Origin: Clostridiales bacterium
GTDB lineage: Bacteria > Bacillota > Clostridia > Saccharofermentanales > Saccharofermentanaceae
DNA length: 64,000 nt
Reading direction: 5' to 3'
Assembly: GCA_017511005.1 (NCBI GenBank)
Contig: JAFWLP010000038.1
Coordinates: 1-64,000 of the forward strand
Made by a program: the position numbers and the translations under genes. Position 1 is the stretch's first letter, and the number at the start of each line of letters is the position of its first letter. Under the pieces are notes generated by a model. That model saw nothing but the letters and a program-made list of their open reading frames with translations, had not been told where the DNA came from and ran no database searches. Of this stretch, positions 51,930-61,625 are shown piece after piece.

Positions 51930-54728
51930 TTAAACTACCTGGCATACGGAGATCAATATCCGGTCTCCGCCTGACCTGTCACTGACCGCAATGATATAAT
52001 AACCGGGTGCCATGCCGCCGGCGCTTGTATAATCAAAGTGGTAATAAGTGTTTCCGTTCTCGGTAACAGGCGATGCCGAACCCGAATAGATATACGTCTG
52101 AAGTTCTTTATCGGAGAACATACTGTCGGGACTGTAGAAATACGAGTAATAAAGTGTCTGATCAGCAGATCCGTCCAGTTCCGCAGTAAGCGAAAGAACA
52201 TCCGTATCCGAATAATATGTGGAGTCTTCCTTAAGACTTCCGTCATACGAGATCCAGTCGCATTCGGCATCACTGATCACGGAATCATCATCATAGATCA
52301 CGATAAGACCCACCATCATGGATGCATCGACCGTGCCTTCATCGTAGCTTCCGCCTGAGGAATAACCGCCGTTTTCTCCCCTTGCCGCATCTATCTCATA
52401 CGCGGGTTTTCCGGGTCTTAACGGGAGAGAATAATCATTGTTGTAAACATCATACAGATCGAATCCGATATAGCATGAGACATCATCGTAGTTTACTGAC
52501 GAATAACTGTATCCTGAAACCGCCGTGTTATAGGAAACGGCATCTCCAAGTTCAAGATAATCCATAGAATTGCTCGGAATATCATAGTATTCCTCAACGA
52601 AGACTATAGTGTCATTATCGGTAAACTGGTAACTCTGATTTGCATCATAAGTATCATCGATGATGTCCGCTAAATAGTATCCGATTATCTGTCCGTCAGG
52701 ATCATCGGAACTGAATGCTATGACAACATATGCAGTCCTGCCGTTGACCAGAGCCTCAGCGCCAAGGCACTTATACCACTTGCCGTCTTCGGCAACCTCA
52801 TACTTGAGGCATTCGCACGTTACAAATCCAAAGTCCTTGAAATATACCCAGTTGGTCGGATTCTGAAGAATGATGTAGCCGTTGCTGTCGATCGAATACT
52901 GGTTATCCGTACCGAGATAGTATATTGTCTCGTCATCATCATCGAGCATATATGCCAGTGTAACCTTGACTTCACGGATGATCTCCCAGTCTTCATCAAC
53001 CAGTTCTATCGCTTCGTAATCACCCATATCGACAACGACATTGGAGATATCATACTGTTTGCCCGACTGGATGCTGTTCGCATCAGCAGGCTTTACATAC
53101 CAGTCACCCGCATAGTTTGTCGCATTGAGGATATAGAGTTCCTTGCTTACGAACTTGTCATAGAATTTTACGGTTGAATCACTGTATCCCAGAGTGACAA
53201 AAGTAAGTCTTGCTTCATCATAGAATTCCGGATAAAGGAACGGGGCATATGTTGTCATTCCGTGAGCGTATGTATAAGAGTTGTTGCTCTCGGTGAAGAC
53301 ACAGTTGCCGACTTCGTTAATGAGCTTGCTTGCGGCTTTCTCTATGTCACGGTCGCCGCAGTTGATATATTTGCTCGCAAGAGTGGTAAGGTCAACTGAA
53401 TCGGTGGATTCGAAAACACCGCAGTCATTTCTGAGCTGGACATACTCTACATAACCGTCCTGATCGAACACTCTTTTGTCAAGGGCAGCTATGAAATCCT
53501 CATATGCGTCAAAGACTTCAACGATATTGTCCGTATCGATCGATGACATACAAGTGTCGATCCCGAAATATCCCGTTGACTGCTGGGCATTTTCGACAGA
53601 GTCCATGTAATCCCTTACTATGAACTCACCGTAATCCTTTGCCGTGCCGTTAAAATCCTTGCCGATGTAATTCAGGAAATTCGTGTAGTTTATTCCGACA
53701 TCATAATACGCGCTTCCCCATGTCGGACTTTCCGCGGCAATGATGTATTCGGTATAAGGATCAAGTGCCTTTGCGACTTCCAGAGATCCCATAAGGCAGG
53801 CATTGAAGATGATCGACTCGAATTCTATATCACAATTACCGATAGCCTGAGCCATCTCGATCTCGGTCAGGGTTCCCTCATGGAGCTCATCCTGGCCGAA
53901 TCCGAGCGGCACTCCGCCGCCGTGATCCCAAAGCACCAGAATGTATTTCTCCGCAGGATATTCCTCTTTTGCGAATTTAATGAAACTTTCCAGCGCATCA
54001 GGTTCGATCATGTTGACATCCCCGAGATTATCGAGTTCGTTTATCTTGCCGTTAACGATTGAGAAACGCTGCGACATTCCGTCTTCCATGTATTTGTTCT
54101 TGAAATCGCTGCATCCGCCGGACTGAAGGACAATATTAATGTCCTTGCCGGGTGTTGCGGACATCATTTCCTTAACATCAGCGGAAAGGCAGGCCGAAGT
54201 CGATTCAAGATCCGTTCCGATGGCATAGACCATAATCGTTCTTTCAGCTTTATCGGAAACAACATCTGAGGACTCTTCCGTTTCCTCGGTCGTTCTCCTT
54301 GTGTGTTCAGTCTCATTGGCTGCTTTGTTGACAATGACTGCCACTGCAATGGCAACACCGATGATCAGCACGAGTCCTGCAGCAGCAAGGCCGATAATAA
54401 GACCAATTGCTCTCTTCTTTTTCTTCGGAGGCTCACTGCCGCCGGCAGGCGTATTTTTTGCTTCGCCAAAGGCGGTCTGAACCGGAGCCGTTTCTATGGG
54501 CCATGCAGGAGTAAGAGGTGTCTGGGCAGGTCCCGGCGCAGGTGCGGGAGCCGGCATTGGATTGGAAACGGCAGCGGGACCCGGTGCCGGAGCGGGTGCA
54601 GGCGCGGGAACAGGAGCCGGAGCGGGCGCAGGTGCAGCCTGCCGGAACAGCTGTGAAACGTCAGTTCCGCAGCCTCCGCAAAACTTTTGTGAATCAGTTA
54701 ACTCTTTACTGCAATTTGGACAGTACAT
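51930..54728 (-). CDS. Membrane-anchored clostripain-family (C11) protease-like protein with zinc ribbon
   Basis: 932 aa. An N-terminal zinc ribbon (C3, C6, C17, C20: CPNC...CGGC) is followed by a Pro/Ala linker (about 32-72), a membrane segment (about 108-134), and a C11 peptidase domain with WDHGGG (H269) and NACLMG (C311), the catalytic His-Cys pair. A 500-residue extension rich in Asp, Tyr and Ser follows. The peptidase would be outside the cell. Start ATG at 54728 has GAGG 9 bp upstream. Follows the flavodiiron gene by 22 bp. Confidence 0.88.
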   Translation of the reverse strand: MYCPNCSKELTDSQKFCGGCGTDVSQLFRQAAPAPAPAPVPAPAPAPAPGPAAVSNPMPAPAPAPGPAQTPLTPAWPIETAPVQTAFGEAKNTPAGGSEPPKKKKRAIGLIIGLAAAGLVLIIGVAIAVAVIVNKAANETEHTRRTTEETEESSDVVSDKAERTIMVYAIGTDLESTSACLSADVKEMMSATPGKDINIVLQSGGCSDFKNKYMEDGMSQRFSIVNGKINELDNLGDVNMIEPDALESFIKFAKEEYPAEKYILVLWDHGGGVPLGFGQDELHEGTLTEIEMAQAIGNCDIEFESIIFNACLMGSLEVAKALDPYTEYIIAAESPTWGSAYYDVGINYTNFLNYIGKDFNGTAKDYGEFIVRDYMDSVENAQQSTGYFGIDTCMSSIDTDNIVEVFDAYEDFIAALDKRVFDQDGYVEYVQLRNDCGVFESTDSVDLTTLASKYINCGDRDIEKAASKLINEVGNCVFTESNNSYTYAHGMTTYAPFLYPEFYDEARLTFVTLGYSDSTVKFYDKFVSKELYILNATNYAGDWYVKPADANSIQSGKQYDISNVVVDMGDYEAIELVDEDWEIIREVKVTLAYMLDDDDETIYYLGTDNQYSIDSNGYIILQNPTNWVYFKDFGFVTCECLKYEVAEDGKWYKCLGAEALVNGRTAYVVIAFSSDDPDGQIIGYYLADIIDDTYDANQSYQFTDNDTIVFVEEYYDIPSNSMDYLELGDAVSYNTAVSGYSYSSVNYDDVSCYIGFDLYDVYNNDYSLPLRPGKPAYEIDAARGENGGYSSGGSYDEGTVDASMMVGLIVIYDDDSVISDAECDWISYDGSLKEDSTYYSDTDVLSLTAELDGSADQTLYYSYFYSPDSMFSDKELQTYIYSGSASPVTENGNTYYHFDYTSAGGMAPGYYIIAVSDRSGGDRILISVCQVV

Positions 54729-54750
54729 TATCAATACCTCAAAATCTTTA

Positions 54751-55956
54751 TTATTCTCTCATATCATTTTCGATTGCATCAGCAAGAGCTTCAATGGCAG
54801 CCCTTACAGCGTCGTTTCCTGAAGACTTAACGGTAACCGTCTGACCGGTAACCCTGCAGTCCTTCATCTTCTCTATTACCGCATTCACTCCTTTGGCGGC
54901 AGACGGAGCCCATGTTCCGTTCTCTATTACAGAGAAGGATCTTCCCGCAAGACCGTGTGCTGCCAGTTCGGATACGGCATGCTCAACGGGTGAATAAACG
55001 CTATTATTATATGTCGCGGAAGCGATCACTATGTGGCTGTACTTGAAAGCCATGGCGATGATGTCGGATATGTCGGTAACCGAAGCATCAAGTATCACGG
55101 AATCTATTCCTCTCTTATCGAGCTCGGTCATCAGGACTTCGGCAGCATTTGCGGTATGTCCGTAGATCGAACCGGCAAGAATGAAAACTCCTTTGACCTC
55201 AGGCGTATAGGAACCCCACATCCTGTAGCAGTTTATTATTTTCTCCATGTCCCTGCGCCATACATATGAATGCAGCGGACATATCATCCTGATATCCAGC
55301 GAGCCGACCTTATTGATCGCCGCGACAGTCTGCATTCCGTACTTGCCTACGATGTTCGTATAGTACCTGCGTGCCTCATTGAGAAGATCCCTGTCAAAAT
55401 CTTTTCCGTCAGCAAAGACGGAACCGTTTACCGCGCCATAGCTTCCGAATGCGTCAGCACTGAAGAGCGTTCCTTCGGTCTCATCAAAACTGAACATTAC
55501 TTCAGGCCAGTGGACCATGGGCGCAAAAACAAATTTAAACTTATGATCGCCCAGCATCATCTCATCACCGTCTTTAACCGTGACGGCTCTTGCGGAATAA
55601 TCCATATCAGGGAAAAACTGCGAGATGAACTGGAGTGTTTTTGCATTGACTACGATCTTCGCCTCAGAGTTCATATCCAATACACTGGCAAGTGTAGCCG
55701 AATGATCCGGTTCCATGTGATGGATCACGACATAATCAAGTTTGCGTCCGTTCAGGCAATACCTAAGGTTCTCAAAAAAGATCTCCTCAGATTCCCTGCC
55801 GACAGTATCAAACAAAACAGTTGCACCGGAATCCAGAAAATACGAATTGTAATTCATTCCTGAATTGAGCTTGTATACATTCTCGAATCTTGTGATCTTG
55901 CGGTCGGTCCCTCCGATCCATGTCAGATCATCCGTCAGTTTTCTTACGTTGTACAT
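54751..55956 (-). CDS. Flavodiiron protein (FprA type)
   Basis: 401 aa. An N-terminal metallo-beta-lactamase-like diiron domain with HHMEPDHS (H80, E82, D84, H85) and further His ligands, then a flavodoxin domain from about 250 (GSIYGHTANAAEVL). It reduces O2 to water (or NO to N2O) and protects anaerobes from oxygen. It lies 9 bp after an ABC permease gene. Confidence 0.95.
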   Translation of the reverse strand: MYNVRKLTDDLTWIGGTDRKITRFENVYKLNSGMNYNSYFLDSGATVLFDTVGRESEEIFFENLRYCLNGRKLDYVVIHHMEPDHSATLASVLDMNSEAKIVVNAKTLQFISQFFPDMDYSARAVTVKDGDEMMLGDHKFKFVFAPMVHWPEVMFSFDETEGTLFSADAFGSYGAVNGSVFADGKDFDRDLLNEARRYYTNIVGKYGMQTVAAINKVGSLDIRMICPLHSYVWRRDMEKIINCYRMWGSYTPEVKGVFILAGSIYGHTANAAEVLMTELDKRGIDSVILDASVTDISDIIAMAFKYSHIVIASATYNNSVYSPVEHAVSELAAHGLAGRSFSVIENGTWAPSAAKGVNAVIEKMKDCRVTGQTVTVKSSGNDAVRAAIEALADAIENDMRE

Positions 55957-55965
55957 GTTTTCTCC

Positions 55966-56958
55966 TTATCTGTCTTCACGATAGTAATTGCGTCCGATAG
56001 CCTGCGGTTCCCCGCTCTTGTTCTTCTTTGAAAGTGAAGATGTTATGAGAACGAGAAGCGTTATGATGAACGGCAGTGCCGAGAAGAAATGCGAAGGTAT
56101 CTTTGTGAGCCATCCGAGTGTTTCCGGAAAGGTATAAGCGAGAGCTGCATTCTGAACTCTCAGAGTATTGAAGAATCCGAAAATGAGTGTGCCGAGAATG
56201 GCCTTTGCCGGATTCCAGTTGGCAAAGATAACAAGTGCGATCGAGATCCAGCCGTAACCGTTGATCCAGCAGTTTGAGCCTTCAAAAGTACCGCCCATGT
56301 TAAGTCCCATGTATAACCCTCCGAGTCCCATGATGCCTGAACCGACGATGATATGGACATACTTGTACATGGCAACATTGACACCGAGAGAATCGGCAGC
56401 TGCGGGGTTCTCACCTATCGCTCTGAGCTTTAATCCCGGGACTGTCTTCTTGAAATAAAGCCACATGAGGACCGCAATGAGTATTCCGACATAAACAAGG
56501 ATGCTGTGGGAGAAAATAGCTTTCCCGATAAACGGAATGTCGGAAAGACCGGGAATGTGGACCGGCTGGGAATGAGCATCAAGTTTTGTTCCGGAAAGCT
56601 GAGGCCATCCGCCTGCACTGTTGGACAATGCATTTCCGATAAAGTAATAGAACGCAACACCGAAAGTCGTGATCGTAAGACCCGTTACGTTCTGATTTGC
56701 CTGAAGAGTAACCGTCAGGAATGAGAAGAGAAGTCCCACAAGTCCCGATGCGATGAAGCTTACAAGGCATGCGACAAAAAGGCTGTCGCATTTTGCGCCT
56801 GCGAGATAACCCGCAACGGCACCGATCGCCATTGTACCTTCAACACCAAGATTCAAAGAACCTGATTTGTCGATCATGATCTCGCCTGTCGTACCGTAAA
56901 GAAGCGGTATGTTATAGACGATTATGTTAAAGAGGAACAACGTAAATACTTCAAGCAT
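55966..56958 (-). CDS. BMP-type ABC importer, permease 2 (nucleoside/simple sugar)
   Basis: 330 aa, about 9 membrane segments, BPD_transp_2 family (related to YufQ/NupQ of Bacillus). Motifs GEIMIDKSGSLNLGVEGTMA and RAIGENPAAADSLGVNV. The start overlaps the end of permease 1 by one base. Confidence 0.9.
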   Translation of the reverse strand: MLEVFTLFLFNIIVYNIPLLYGTTGEIMIDKSGSLNLGVEGTMAIGAVAGYLAGAKCDSLFVACLVSFIASGLVGLLFSFLTVTLQANQNVTGLTITTFGVAFYYFIGNALSNSAGGWPQLSGTKLDAHSQPVHIPGLSDIPFIGKAIFSHSILVYVGILIAVLMWLYFKKTVPGLKLRAIGENPAAADSLGVNVAMYKYVHIIVGSGIMGLGGLYMGLNMGGTFEGSNCWINGYGWISIALVIFANWNPAKAILGTLIFGFFNTLRVQNAALAYTFPETLGWLTKIPSHFFSALPFIITLLVLITSSLSKKNKSGEPQAIGRNYYREDR

Positions 56959-58055
56959 TATTTTGCGTCCTCCTTTCTTACAAGTCTGAAGCTCGCGACA
57001 AAGTCGGCAACCAGTACGGAGAACAGTATTATGCCCTGCAAAAGATCCGCGAAATTAACATCGATGGCGGGATACTGTGTCGCCGCAGCCTGACATCCGT
57101 ACTGCAGGATCGATATGAGGATCGCAGTTACGAAAACGGCAGGAACACTAAGCTTGCTCAGCCAAGCAACGATGATACCGGTCCATCCTACGTCGTTTGT
57201 GATCGTGTCTGAGATCGTGCCCGCGGAAGATACCGTAAGAGCAGCCGCAAGTCCGATCAGAGCGGATGAGATGAACATCGTTCTCAATACTATCTTTCCA
57301 ACTCCCATTCCGGCATATTTTGCAGTTGCGCTGCTGTCTCCGACAACCGATATCTCATAACCCTGCTTTGTGTATTTGAGATAGATGTAGATGACCGCGG
57401 TAAGCAGGACCGCGATGATGACAGCCCACAGGAGCTTGAACTTGCCCAAAGGTATTCCGCCCATGACCGCAGATTCGGGGAACGATCCGAAGATAGGACG
57501 TTCCGAGTCTTCTCTCAGGAAGAAATTCCATTCGGCTTTTGTATCGCCGAGATACCTTATGACATAGAGCATTATGTAGTTGAGCATCAGTGTCATGAGC
57601 GTCTCGTTCGTGTTGAACTTGACCTTGAGCGCAGCGATCGCCACACCGATTATTCCGCTTGATACCATTGCCGCAAGACACATCAGAACAACGGTGATAA
57701 AGTTGGGCATTCCCGAACTGTTGAACGCAACTATCGATGCGCAAATAGCACCGATCAGGAACTCTCCTTCACCTCCGATATTCCAGAAACGCATCTTGAA
57801 AGAAAGGCTCAACGCAAGCGATGTGATAAGGAGCGGCACGAAGATCTTGAGAAGTCCCTCGATGCTCTTATATCCGTATCTGTTCCCGACAAGTCCGATC
57901 GTAAACATCTTGCTGTAGTACTCAAAAGGATTAATGCCGAGAACTGCAAGGATGACTGCGCCTATCACAAGTGATACCAGGATCCCGGCAGCATAATAGA
58001 TCAGTGTTCTCTTGAGCTTTGTATCCGCTCTTCTGACCAGATGATACTTTCTCAT
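56958..58055 (-). CDS. BMP-type ABC importer, permease 1
   Basis: 365 aa, about 9-10 membrane segments, BPD_transp_2 family (YufP/NupP-like). Has WNIGGEGEFLIGAI and YEISVVGDSSATAKYAGM. Overlaps the ATPase gene by one base. Confidence 0.9.
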   Translation of the reverse strand: MRKYHLVRRADTKLKRTLIYYAAGILVSLVIGAVILAVLGINPFEYYSKMFTIGLVGNRYGYKSIEGLLKIFVPLLITSLALSLSFKMRFWNIGGEGEFLIGAICASIVAFNSSGMPNFITVVLMCLAAMVSSGIIGVAIAALKVKFNTNETLMTLMLNYIMLYVIRYLGDTKAEWNFFLREDSERPIFGSFPESAVMGGIPLGKFKLLWAVIIAVLLTAVIYIYLKYTKQGYEISVVGDSSATAKYAGMGVGKIVLRTMFISSALIGLAAALTVSSAGTISDTITNDVGWTGIIVAWLSKLSVPAVFVTAILISILQYGCQAAATQYPAIDVNFADLLQGIILFSVLVADFVASFRLVRKEDAK

Positions 58056-59629
58056 CAGGCTTTGCCCTCCTCATCAGTAAAAGCGGAATCTTTCGCAATA
58101 CCGTCCGTCTTGCCTTCTTTGTTTACGATGTTAAGAGTACCGGTCATCATGAGACCAATCTCTTCTTTTGTGGTGTGATCACTGTTTACCACGCCCTGAA
58201 GTCTTCCGTGACAGATGACCATGATCTTGTCGCAGAGCGAGAGCATGACATCAAGATCCTCACCGACAAACAGTATGCCGGTACCCTTTTTCTTCTCATC
58301 ATTCAGGATGTTGTAGATCGTATATGAGGAGTTGATGTCAAGGCCTCTTACGGGATATGCGGTTATGAGCACGTTCGGACCTGATTTGATCTCACGTCCT
58401 AAAAGAACCTTCTGGACATTACCGCCTGAAAGACGTCTTACGGGAGTCTCCGTGGAAGGTGTGATTATCTCCAGTTTGTCTATGACTTTCCGGGCTTCCT
58501 CGCGGGCTGACTTGCGGTCAACGAAAATGCCCTTTGATTCGTTATAGTTCTTGAGGATCATGTTGTCAGTGATGGACAGCGAAGGAGCAAGTCCCATTCC
58601 CAAACGGTCTTCGGGAATGAAGCTCATCGAAATGCCGTGATCCAATATCTTTTTAGGAGACATTCCGACGATACTCTCGCCTTCGTGGATCATCTGTCCA
58701 TCTTCTATTTTCCGGAGTCCCGCGATCGCTTCGCAGAGCTCTTTCTGACCTGACCCCGCAATGCCTGCAACGCCTAATATCTCTCCGCCTCTGATGTAGA
58801 AATTCATGTGATCGACGGCTATAGCGCCTTCGTCGTTCTTTACAGTCAGATCCCTGATCTCAAGGAGCGGATGTGTCTTCTCGATTATTGGTCTGTCAAT
58901 GTTAAGAGTGATCTTACGTCCGACCATCAGTTCCGTAAGTTTCTTCTCATCAGTCTCTTTGGTCACGACTGTTCCGATATAATCACCGTGCCTTAAAACT
59001 GCCACTCTGTCGGAGATAGCCATGACCTCATTGAGCTTGTGTGTGATTATGATTATCGAATGTCCTTCTTCCTTCATCTTGCGGAGAACGGCGAAAAGCT
59101 TGTCGATCTCCTGAACCGTAAGGACCGCGGTAGGTTCATCCAGTATTATGATCCTCGCGCCGTAACAGAGGACTTTAAGGATCTCCAGAGTCTGCTTCTC
59201 TGAAACTGCCATGTTGGCAACCTGTTTGTCCAGATCTATGTCGAAGCCGAACTTAGCGGCTGTGTCTTCTATTTTTTTGCGGACGTCAGCACCATGAAAG
59301 ATGCGTCCTTCCCCCCTCATTCCTATACGGATATTCTCGAGAGCCGTAAACCTCTCGACCAGCTTGAAATGCTGGTGAACCATTCCAATTCCCAGCTTGC
59401 CCGAATCCTCAGGCGAATTGATCTCGACTTTTTTTCCGTCAATAAAAATAGAACCGCTGTCGGGCATATAGATGCCCGACAGCATGTTCATGAGTGTTGT
59501 TTTTCCTGATCCGTTCTCACCTAAAAGAGCCAGTATCTCGCCCTTGGCAAGAGACAGATCGATGTTTTTATTGGCCGCCACAGGACCGAATCGTTTGGAT
59601 ATCCGTTTTAGCTCTATGGCATATTCCAT
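58055..59629 (-). CDS. BMP-type ABC importer, duplicated ATPase
   Basis: 524 aa, two ABC domains. Domain 1: Walker A GENGSGKT (37-44) and Walker B IIILDEPTAVL. Domain 2: degenerate Walker A GIAGSGQKE, signature LSGGNVQKV, and Walker B altered to VLITAYPVRGLD. This asymmetry is normal for the simple sugar/nucleoside group. It should power nucleoside uptake. Begins 31 bp after the lipoprotein gene. Confidence 0.93.
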   Translation of the reverse strand: MEYAIELKRISKRFGPVAANKNIDLSLAKGEILALLGENGSGKTTLMNMLSGIYMPDSGSIFIDGKKVEINSPEDSGKLGIGMVHQHFKLVERFTALENIRIGMRGEGRIFHGADVRKKIEDTAAKFGFDIDLDKQVANMAVSEKQTLEILKVLCYGARIIILDEPTAVLTVQEIDKLFAVLRKMKEEGHSIIIITHKLNEVMAISDRVAVLRHGDYIGTVVTKETDEKKLTELMVGRKITLNIDRPIIEKTHPLLEIRDLTVKNDEGAIAVDHMNFYIRGGEILGVAGIAGSGQKELCEAIAGLRKIEDGQMIHEGESIVGMSPKKILDHGISMSFIPEDRLGMGLAPSLSITDNMILKNYNESKGIFVDRKSAREEARKVIDKLEIITPSTETPVRRLSGGNVQKVLLGREIKSGPNVLITAYPVRGLDINSSYTIYNILNDEKKKGTGILFVGEDLDVMLSLCDKIMVICHGRLQGVVNSDHTTKEEIGLMMTGTLNIVNKEGKTDGIAKDSAFTDEEGKA

Positions 59630-59660
59630 AAAAACACCCCTTAAAATGCCTTAACCGTTA

Positions 59661-60872
59661 TCAGTTGACCTGTGTAACGCCTTCAACATAATAGTTCATC
59701 GAACCCTGGATTACGCCGTCGTCAACGGAAGGACCGCCAGCCGCAACTATCTCGGTACCGTCATTTGTAACAAGAGGCGCATTCGTCTTCTCAACCGTTA
59801 CTGAGCCTGTGTCACCGCTGAATGAGAGCTTGACACCGGAGAATACATCCCACTCGCCTGAGATCATCATCTTCTTGGCAAGCTCGATAGCTTCCTTTGT
59901 CTGAGGCTCGCAATTTGAGGACAGCGCAGATACATCAACAAGACCTGCATTGAGACCTTCATAGTAGTTGCCTACTTCGGTCATGAATGTTGCGGGATTT
60001 GTCATTGCAGCCTTCATTGCCGTTGCATAATATGCGTCCCAGTTCCAGATAGGAGCTGCAAGATGTGCATTGGGTGCTTCTTTTGTCATGTCGGAATTGT
60101 ATCCGCAGCCGAATACGCCCTTCTCATTTGCAACGATCTGAGGCTGGGCAGAGTCGCAGTGCTGTGCGATAACTCCGCATCCGTATGTGTCGATGAGTGT
60201 TTCAGCGGCCTGTCTCTCAAGCTCCTGATCGCCCCATGTCGAGATCTCATAAACGCTTACTTTTGCATCAGGGTTTACAGAGAAAACACCGAGTGCGAAT
60301 CCGTTAATGCCTGAGCATGTTTCCGCATATTCTGTACCCCATGCAGAGACATAACCGATGTTGTTGTTGCCTGTGGCAAGAGACTTGTAACCTGCGGCAA
60401 TACCTGCCAGATAACGTGCCTGATAGATCCTTCCGAAATAGTTATTGAAGTTCGTGTCATTGGAAAGATATCCGGTAGCGTGTGAGAAGATGATGTCAGG
60501 ATATTCCTTGGCCTTTTCTTCCATTGCATTGATATAGCCGAAGCTTATACCGAAGATGATGTTGCATCCGTTTCCCGCAAGCTGGTCGATGGCCTGCTTG
60601 ACCTTCTCGTCATCCTCCGGAACATTGTCCACGATGAAGAGATCTTTTGCAGGATCAAGTCCAACCTTCTTCATGGCCTCGGTAATACCGTGATGATGTG
60701 CATAGGTATAACCTGAAGTGTCATTCTGGCTGTTGATGTAGATGGCACCAACCTTGAAATCAGACGCACTGCTGCCCCCTTCATTTCCCTTAGCCGAACT
60801 GCAGCCTGCAAATGCCAATACTGACGTAACCGCAAGAGCTGCTGTGACTAACATAGAAATCAGCTTCTTCAT
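59661..60872 (-). CDS. BMP-family substrate-binding lipoprotein
   Basis: 403 aa. Signal peptide 1-23 with lipobox AFAGC (C24). Mature part has KVGAIYINSQNDTSGYTYAH, GISFGYINAMEEKAKEYPD and GYVSAWGTEYAETCSGINGF, typical of the BmpA/Med family that binds purine nucleosides. Co-located with xpt upstream, fitting purine salvage. Confidence 0.93.
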   Translation of the reverse strand: MKKLISMLVTAALAVTSVLAFAGCSSAKGNEGGSSASDFKVGAIYINSQNDTSGYTYAHHHGITEAMKKVGLDPAKDLFIVDNVPEDDEKVKQAIDQLAGNGCNIIFGISFGYINAMEEKAKEYPDIIFSHATGYLSNDTNFNNYFGRIYQARYLAGIAAGYKSLATGNNNIGYVSAWGTEYAETCSGINGFALGVFSVNPDAKVSVYEISTWGDQELERQAAETLIDTYGCGVIAQHCDSAQPQIVANEKGVFGCGYNSDMTKEAPNAHLAAPIWNWDAYYATAMKAAMTNPATFMTEVGNYYEGLNAGLVDVSALSSNCEPQTKEAIELAKKMMISGEWDVFSGVKLSFSGDTGSVTVEKTNAPLVTNDGTEIVAAGGPSVDDGVIQGSMNYYVEGVTQVN

Positions 60873-60938
60873 AAATTGCCTCCCCGTTCAAAAAATACTA
60901 TATGCAGATAAATGCATATCAAATGTAACCGTTCAGGC

Positions 60939-61523
60939 TTACTGATGCCTGAATTCAAGTGAATCGTCGGTCATGCTGTCGATTATCGCCAGTGATTCGA
61001 CTCTTATCCCCTTTGCACGCAGACTGTCACCTCCGCCCTGGAAACCTTTCTCGATGGCGATCGCGCATCCGGCAAGCTTGGCACCTGCTTTCTCAACGAT
61101 CTCGATAAGACCGGCCAGAGCATTTCCCTTTGCAAGAAAATCATCAACGATCAGGACTGTATCGTCACACGTAATGTAATCAGATGAGACCACGATGTCA
61201 TACGTCTGCTGATGCGTATATGAGAAAACCTTGGAAGAAAGAACATTTCCGGAGATATTGCTTGTCGAATGCTTCTTGGCGAAAACGACCGGAAGACCCA
61301 TTGCGACACCGGCCGAATATGCTATCGCGATACCGGAAGACTCGATGGTCAGGACCTTTGTAACATTGTTACAGGCAAAGAGTCTTGCTATCTCCTCGCC
61401 CATTTCCCTGACCAGTCCTGTATCGATCTGCTGGTTCAGAAAGCTTCCCACTTTGAGGACTTCACCCGGAAGGACCTTGCCTTCTGCAAGGATCCTCTCT
61501 TCTAACGCGCGGATAAAAACCAC
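60939..61523 (-). CDS. xpt: Xanthine phosphoribosyltransferase
   Basis: PRPP motif VLIVDDFLAKGNAL and N-terminal LKVGSFLNQQID match Xpt. It converts xanthine to XMP. Start is a puzzle. The promoter at 61552-61580 forces a start downstream of it. A GTG at 61521-61523 lies on the ribosome site. An AUC at 61512-61514, 8 nt after GGGGAGG, aligns exactly with the Met of Bacillus Xpt (I-R-A-L-E-E-R-I against M-E-A-L-K-R-K-I), giving 191 aa, near the usual 194. The conventional GTG is used in these coordinates. The leader is too short for a purine riboswitch. Followed by the BMP importer. Confidence 0.92.
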   Translation of the reverse strand: MVFIRALEERILAEGKVLPGEVLKVGSFLNQQIDTGLVREMGEEIARLFACNNVTKVLTIESSGIAIAYSAGVAMGLPVVFAKKHSTSNISGNVLSSKVFSYTHQQTYDIVVSSDYITCDDTVLIVDDFLAKGNALAGLIEIVEKAGAKLAGCAIAIEKGFQGGGDSLRAKGIRVESLAIIDSMTDDSLEFRHQ

Positions 61524-61551
61524 CTCCCCAAGGATATAATCCACGTTACTA

Positions 61552-61580
61552 ATATTATAATTATTACAAAAAGGTGTCAA
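61552..61580 (-). promoter_or_regulatory. Promoter of xpt
   Basis: Minus-strand TTGACA (61575-61580), 17-bp spacer, TAATAT (61552-61557): near-consensus sigma-A promoter. Transcription should start near 61545, about 30 nt before the start codon. Confidence 0.8.
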
Positions 61581-61625
61581 ACCAATTTGGCACTACATTT
61601 TGGATCTTTTTGCGTGTGATTATTG

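Noticed and set aside
61515..61625. Purine riboswitch before xpt
   Set aside because: The promoter at 61552-61580 leaves a leader of about 30 nt, too short for the aptamer, and the conserved loops are absent.
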